Below, piece by piece: positions 61,808-64,000 of a DNA stretch of 64,000 nt. The translations under genes were made by a program, and so were the position numbers. Position 1 is the stretch's first letter. Every line of letters starts with the position of its first letter. The notes under the pieces were generated by a model, which saw only the letters and a list, made by a program, of their open reading frames with translations, had not been told where the DNA came from and did no database searches. This stretch comes from Pseudomonas sp. G2-4 (lineage in GTDB: Bacteria > Pseudomonadota > Gammaproteobacteria > Pseudomonadales > Pseudomonadaceae): contig NZ_CP125957.1 of assembly GCF_030064125.1 (NCBI RefSeq), positions 558,001 through 622,000 of the forward strand, read 5' to 3'.

Positions 61808-63738
61808 AACTGGTATCTCACCGTCAGGCTGCTTTGCAGGCGCTGGGCCTGGCGCAGGGATTCGCGCAGGATGCGTCGGTCCAGGTGATTGAGGCTGTCG
61901 GGGTCGACTCGATTGGAGTAGGGCAGGTTCTCGCGGGTTTGCAGTTGATGTTGTTGCATACGGGTCTGCTGGATGAAGTGGTAGGCCTCCTCATAAGCCG
62001 CGCCGTCCAGCGGTTCAATCACTTCCTTGACAACCAGCTGCCGCAAGCGCTCCAAGGTGTTGATGGCTTCGATGCCATTGGCCAGCGCCAGCAAACGGGC
62101 GCCGTCGACGAAGGGGGTCAGGCCTTGCACTTTCAGGTCGAGGGTCGCCTTTTCGCCATTTTTGCGGCTCAGTACGAAATCCCTGAAACGTCCCACTGGC
62201 GGGCGATGGCGCAGCGCGTTCTCGGCCATCATGCGCTGGAACAAACGGTTATCGGCGACTTGTTCGAGGACCTGTCGGCGCAACTGCTCGCAGCCTTGCT
62301 CATCACCCCAGACCACCCGCAAGTCGAAATAAATGCTCGACCCCAGCAGGTTTTCCGGCGTCGCTTCGCGGATGAATGCCGCAAAACGCCGGGCCCATTC
62401 GGCGCGGGACAGGCACAGCTCGGGGTTGCCGGCCATGATGTTGCCCTTGCACAAGGTGAAGCCGCACAGGGCCAGGCTCTGGTTGATCTGCTGGGCGATG
62501 GGCAGTAGCAACCCCCGGATCTGCGCCGCATGGGCGGCGTCCCGGGCTTCGAACAAAATGCCGTTGTCCTGGTCGGTGTGCAGAGTCTGCTCGCGCCGGC
62601 CTTCGCTGCCGAAACACAACCAACTGAAAGGCACCCCCGGATCGCCTTTTTCGGCCAGGGTCAGTTCAATCACCCGACTCACGGTATGGTCGTTGAGCAG
62701 GGTGATGATGTGGGTGATCTGGGTCGATGACGCACCGTGGGCCAGCATGCGTTCCACCAATTGGCCAATTTCGCCGCGCAGGGCCACCAGGCTCTCGACC
62801 TTCGGGGCGCTGCTAATGGTCCGGGCCAGGTGCACCAGGTCGACGCGTTGCAGGGAAAACAGGTCGCGCTCCGACACCACGCCGCACAGGCGCTGTTCCT
62901 TGACCAGGCAGACATGGGCGATGTGCCGTTCGGTCATGGCGATGGCCGCGTCGAAGGCGCTGTGGTCTGGCGAAAGGAAAAACGGTGCCTGGGTCATGTG
63001 CCCGGCGATGGCCTCGGAAAAGTCCCCGGACCCGTCGGCCACCACGTGCCGAAGGTCGCGCAGGGTGAAGATTCCGACCGGCGCCTTGTGTTCGTCAACC
63101 ACCACAATGCTGCCGACCTGTTGCTCATGCATCAGTTTTACGGCTTCGCGCAGCGGCGTGTCGGGGCTGCAGCTCACCGGATGACGCATTGCCAGTTCAC
63201 CCAGTCGCGTATTGAGGGAGTACTGGGTGCCCAGGGTTTGCGCAGATTTTTGCTGGACCTGCTGGTTGACCTGGTCAAGCAGGCTGCTGACCCCGCGCAA
63301 AGCGAAGTCGCGAAACGGACCGGACAGGGCGAACAGCTTGATAAAGGCCTGTTTGTTCAATTGCAGGCAGAACGTGTCTTCGCCGGCCAGGTGCTCGGTG
63401 CGGGTCGCTCGCTCGCCCAGCAGTGCGGCAAGGGGGAAACATTCGCCAGTGGTGATTTCGAACGTGGTCTCGGTACCACCCTTGGCCGAATGCGGACGCT
63501 CACCTACCACCCGACCCTGCTTGACGATGTAAAAGTGTTCCACCGGACCGTCGTCCGGCTTGATGATGGTTTCGCCAGGCGCGTAAAAACGCAGCAGGCA
63601 TTGTTCCACCAGATAGGCCAGGTGAGCGTTTTCCATCTGGTTGAACGGGGGGAAGCGTTGCAGAAACTGCAACGTGCCCTGGATGTTTTGCAACACCGCG
63701 GTTTTCCCTGCCTGGATGAAGGCGTCCGTTCTTTTCAT
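61804..63738 (-). CDS. DUF294 nucleotidyltransferase with cNMP-binding and CBS domains
   Basis: 644 aa. N-terminal cyclic-nucleotide-binding domain (about 25-145, with FYAPGETIIKPDDGPV), a CBS pair (about 185-300), DUF294 nucleotidyltransferase (GSEGRREQTLHTDQDNGIL, resembling GlnD/GlnE), and a C-terminal DUF294_C helical domain. Two ATGs (63744, 63738) are close; the second is used. Family members are often near acetate permeases. Signal transduction role presumed. Confidence 0.88.
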   Translation of the reverse strand: MKRTDAFIQAGKTAVLQNIQGTLQFLQRFPPFNQMENAHLAYLVEQCLLRFYAPGETIIKPDDGPVEHFYIVKQGRVVGERPHSAKGGTETTFEITTGECFPLAALLGERATRTEHLAGEDTFCLQLNKQAFIKLFALSGPFRDFALRGVSSLLDQVNQQVQQKSAQTLGTQYSLNTRLGELAMRHPVSCSPDTPLREAVKLMHEQQVGSIVVVDEHKAPVGIFTLRDLRHVVADGSGDFSEAIAGHMTQAPFFLSPDHSAFDAAIAMTERHIAHVCLVKEQRLCGVVSERDLFSLQRVDLVHLARTISSAPKVESLVALRGEIGQLVERMLAHGASSTQITHIITLLNDHTVSRVIELTLAEKGDPGVPFSWLCFGSEGRREQTLHTDQDNGILFEARDAAHAAQIRGLLLPIAQQINQSLALCGFTLCKGNIMAGNPELCLSRAEWARRFAAFIREATPENLLGSSIYFDLRVVWGDEQGCEQLRRQVLEQVADNRLFQRMMAENALRHRPPVGRFRDFVLSRKNGEKATLDLKVQGLTPFVDGARLLALANGIEAINTLERLRQLVVKEVIEPLDGAAYEEAYHFIQQTRMQQHQLQTRENLPYSNRVDPDSLNHLDRRILRESLRQAQRLQSSLTVRYQL

Positions 63739-63888
63739 AACCATTACGCAGTCTTTTTTAAATTGTTGTGGTCGGATCTGTTCCCCATGGTCGGCCCCTG
63801 AGCACGGAGTGCCCATTGGACGTAAGTCTAGGTCGCCGAAAAAGGAACGGGACTACGGAAAAAGCTGACGTTTGACGTCCGAAAATTC

Positions 63889-63934
63889 TTCAATGGATGC
63901 ACTTGGAAAAAAATCCGACGAAGTGCACATTGAA
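63889..63934. promoter_or_regulatory. inverted repeat in the right-edge intergenic region
   Basis: TTCAATGGATGCACTT (63889-63904) and AAGTGCACATTGAA (63921-63934) are inverted copies (the left has two extra bases) around an A-rich spacer. They lie between the DUF294 start and an ATG at 63998-64000 that may begin a divergent gene beyond the window. Confidence 0.5.
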
Positions 63935-64000
63935 GCGCCGCGGAACGATGTCTGACCACTGTGCCAGGGGATCGATTTAAAGAACGTAGAGAACATCATG

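Overview
The window looks like chromosomal DNA from a fluorescent-group Pseudomonas. It has GC-rich genes with Pseudomonas codon use, a glycine-betaine/carnitine catabolic region whose gene content I recognise from P. aeruginosa (PA5384-PA5421) and its relatives, creBCD, and about twenty copies of REP/REPIN palindromes of the types typical of P. fluorescens. I see no tRNA, rRNA, CRISPR array, integrase or transposase.

Region 1 (1-38.3 kb) is a nearly complete methylamine-to-one-carbon pathway. A gamma-butyrobetaine dioxygenase, cut by the window edge, makes L-carnitine. CaiX binds carnitine, and CdhA, CdhC and CdhB convert it to glycine betaine under CdhR control. GbcA/GbcB demethylate glycine betaine to dimethylglycine, DgcA/DgcB with a dedicated ETF pair give sarcosine, and SoxBDAG gives glycine. 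GlyA, LtaE, PurU and FdhA handle serine/glycine, folate and formaldehyde carbon. Two stretches interrupt this block. One (5.7-7.2 kb) holds small genes: DUF3010, an orphan HTH protein and an LprI-like protein. The other (15.3-24 kb) holds a GNAT enzyme, a cluster of perfect DnaA-box 9-mers in a diverged tandem repeat, and a three-gene oxidative operon (GMC oxidoreductase fused to an alpha/beta hydrolase, a membrane di-heme cytochrome c, and a metallophosphoesterase).

Region 2 (38.3-49.5 kb) is accessory and is the most unusual part. Five solitary mini-RHS genes, all on the minus strand, share a core of about 176 residues like the C-terminal core of TccC insecticidal toxins. Each is followed by a different C-terminal domain of about 170-200 residues, and none has an adjacent immunity gene. 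Two C-terminal domains share a His-Gly / Cys-Tyr-Ser-Ala pattern like a caspase-fold protease, and one ends in tandem PPxY motifs. One pair is a tandem duplication led by a cold-shock gene. Another copy sits between fdhA and a decayed duplicate of the fdhA 3' end. A CT-N12-AG dyad resembling a lux box lies upstream of each transcription unit, exactly 66 nt before the start codon in three of them. A secreted DUF3757-like protein carries the same dyad. I think this is a co-regulated effector set.

Region 3 (46.5-64 kb) is mostly ordinary: a YihG-like acyltransferase, an aspartyl-protease-like protein, creB-creC-esterase-creD, a GST, an iron-uptake block (ECF sigma, FecR, FhuA/FoxA-type TonB receptor, PepSY protein with a small membrane protein), a DnaQ-type exonuclease and a DUF294 cyclic-nucleotide/CBS nucleotidyltransferase.

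Family assignments are from motif recognition alone, with no database search. Start codons were chosen by ribosome-binding site and family length. Several long open frames begin inside REP elements, and those were trimmed.
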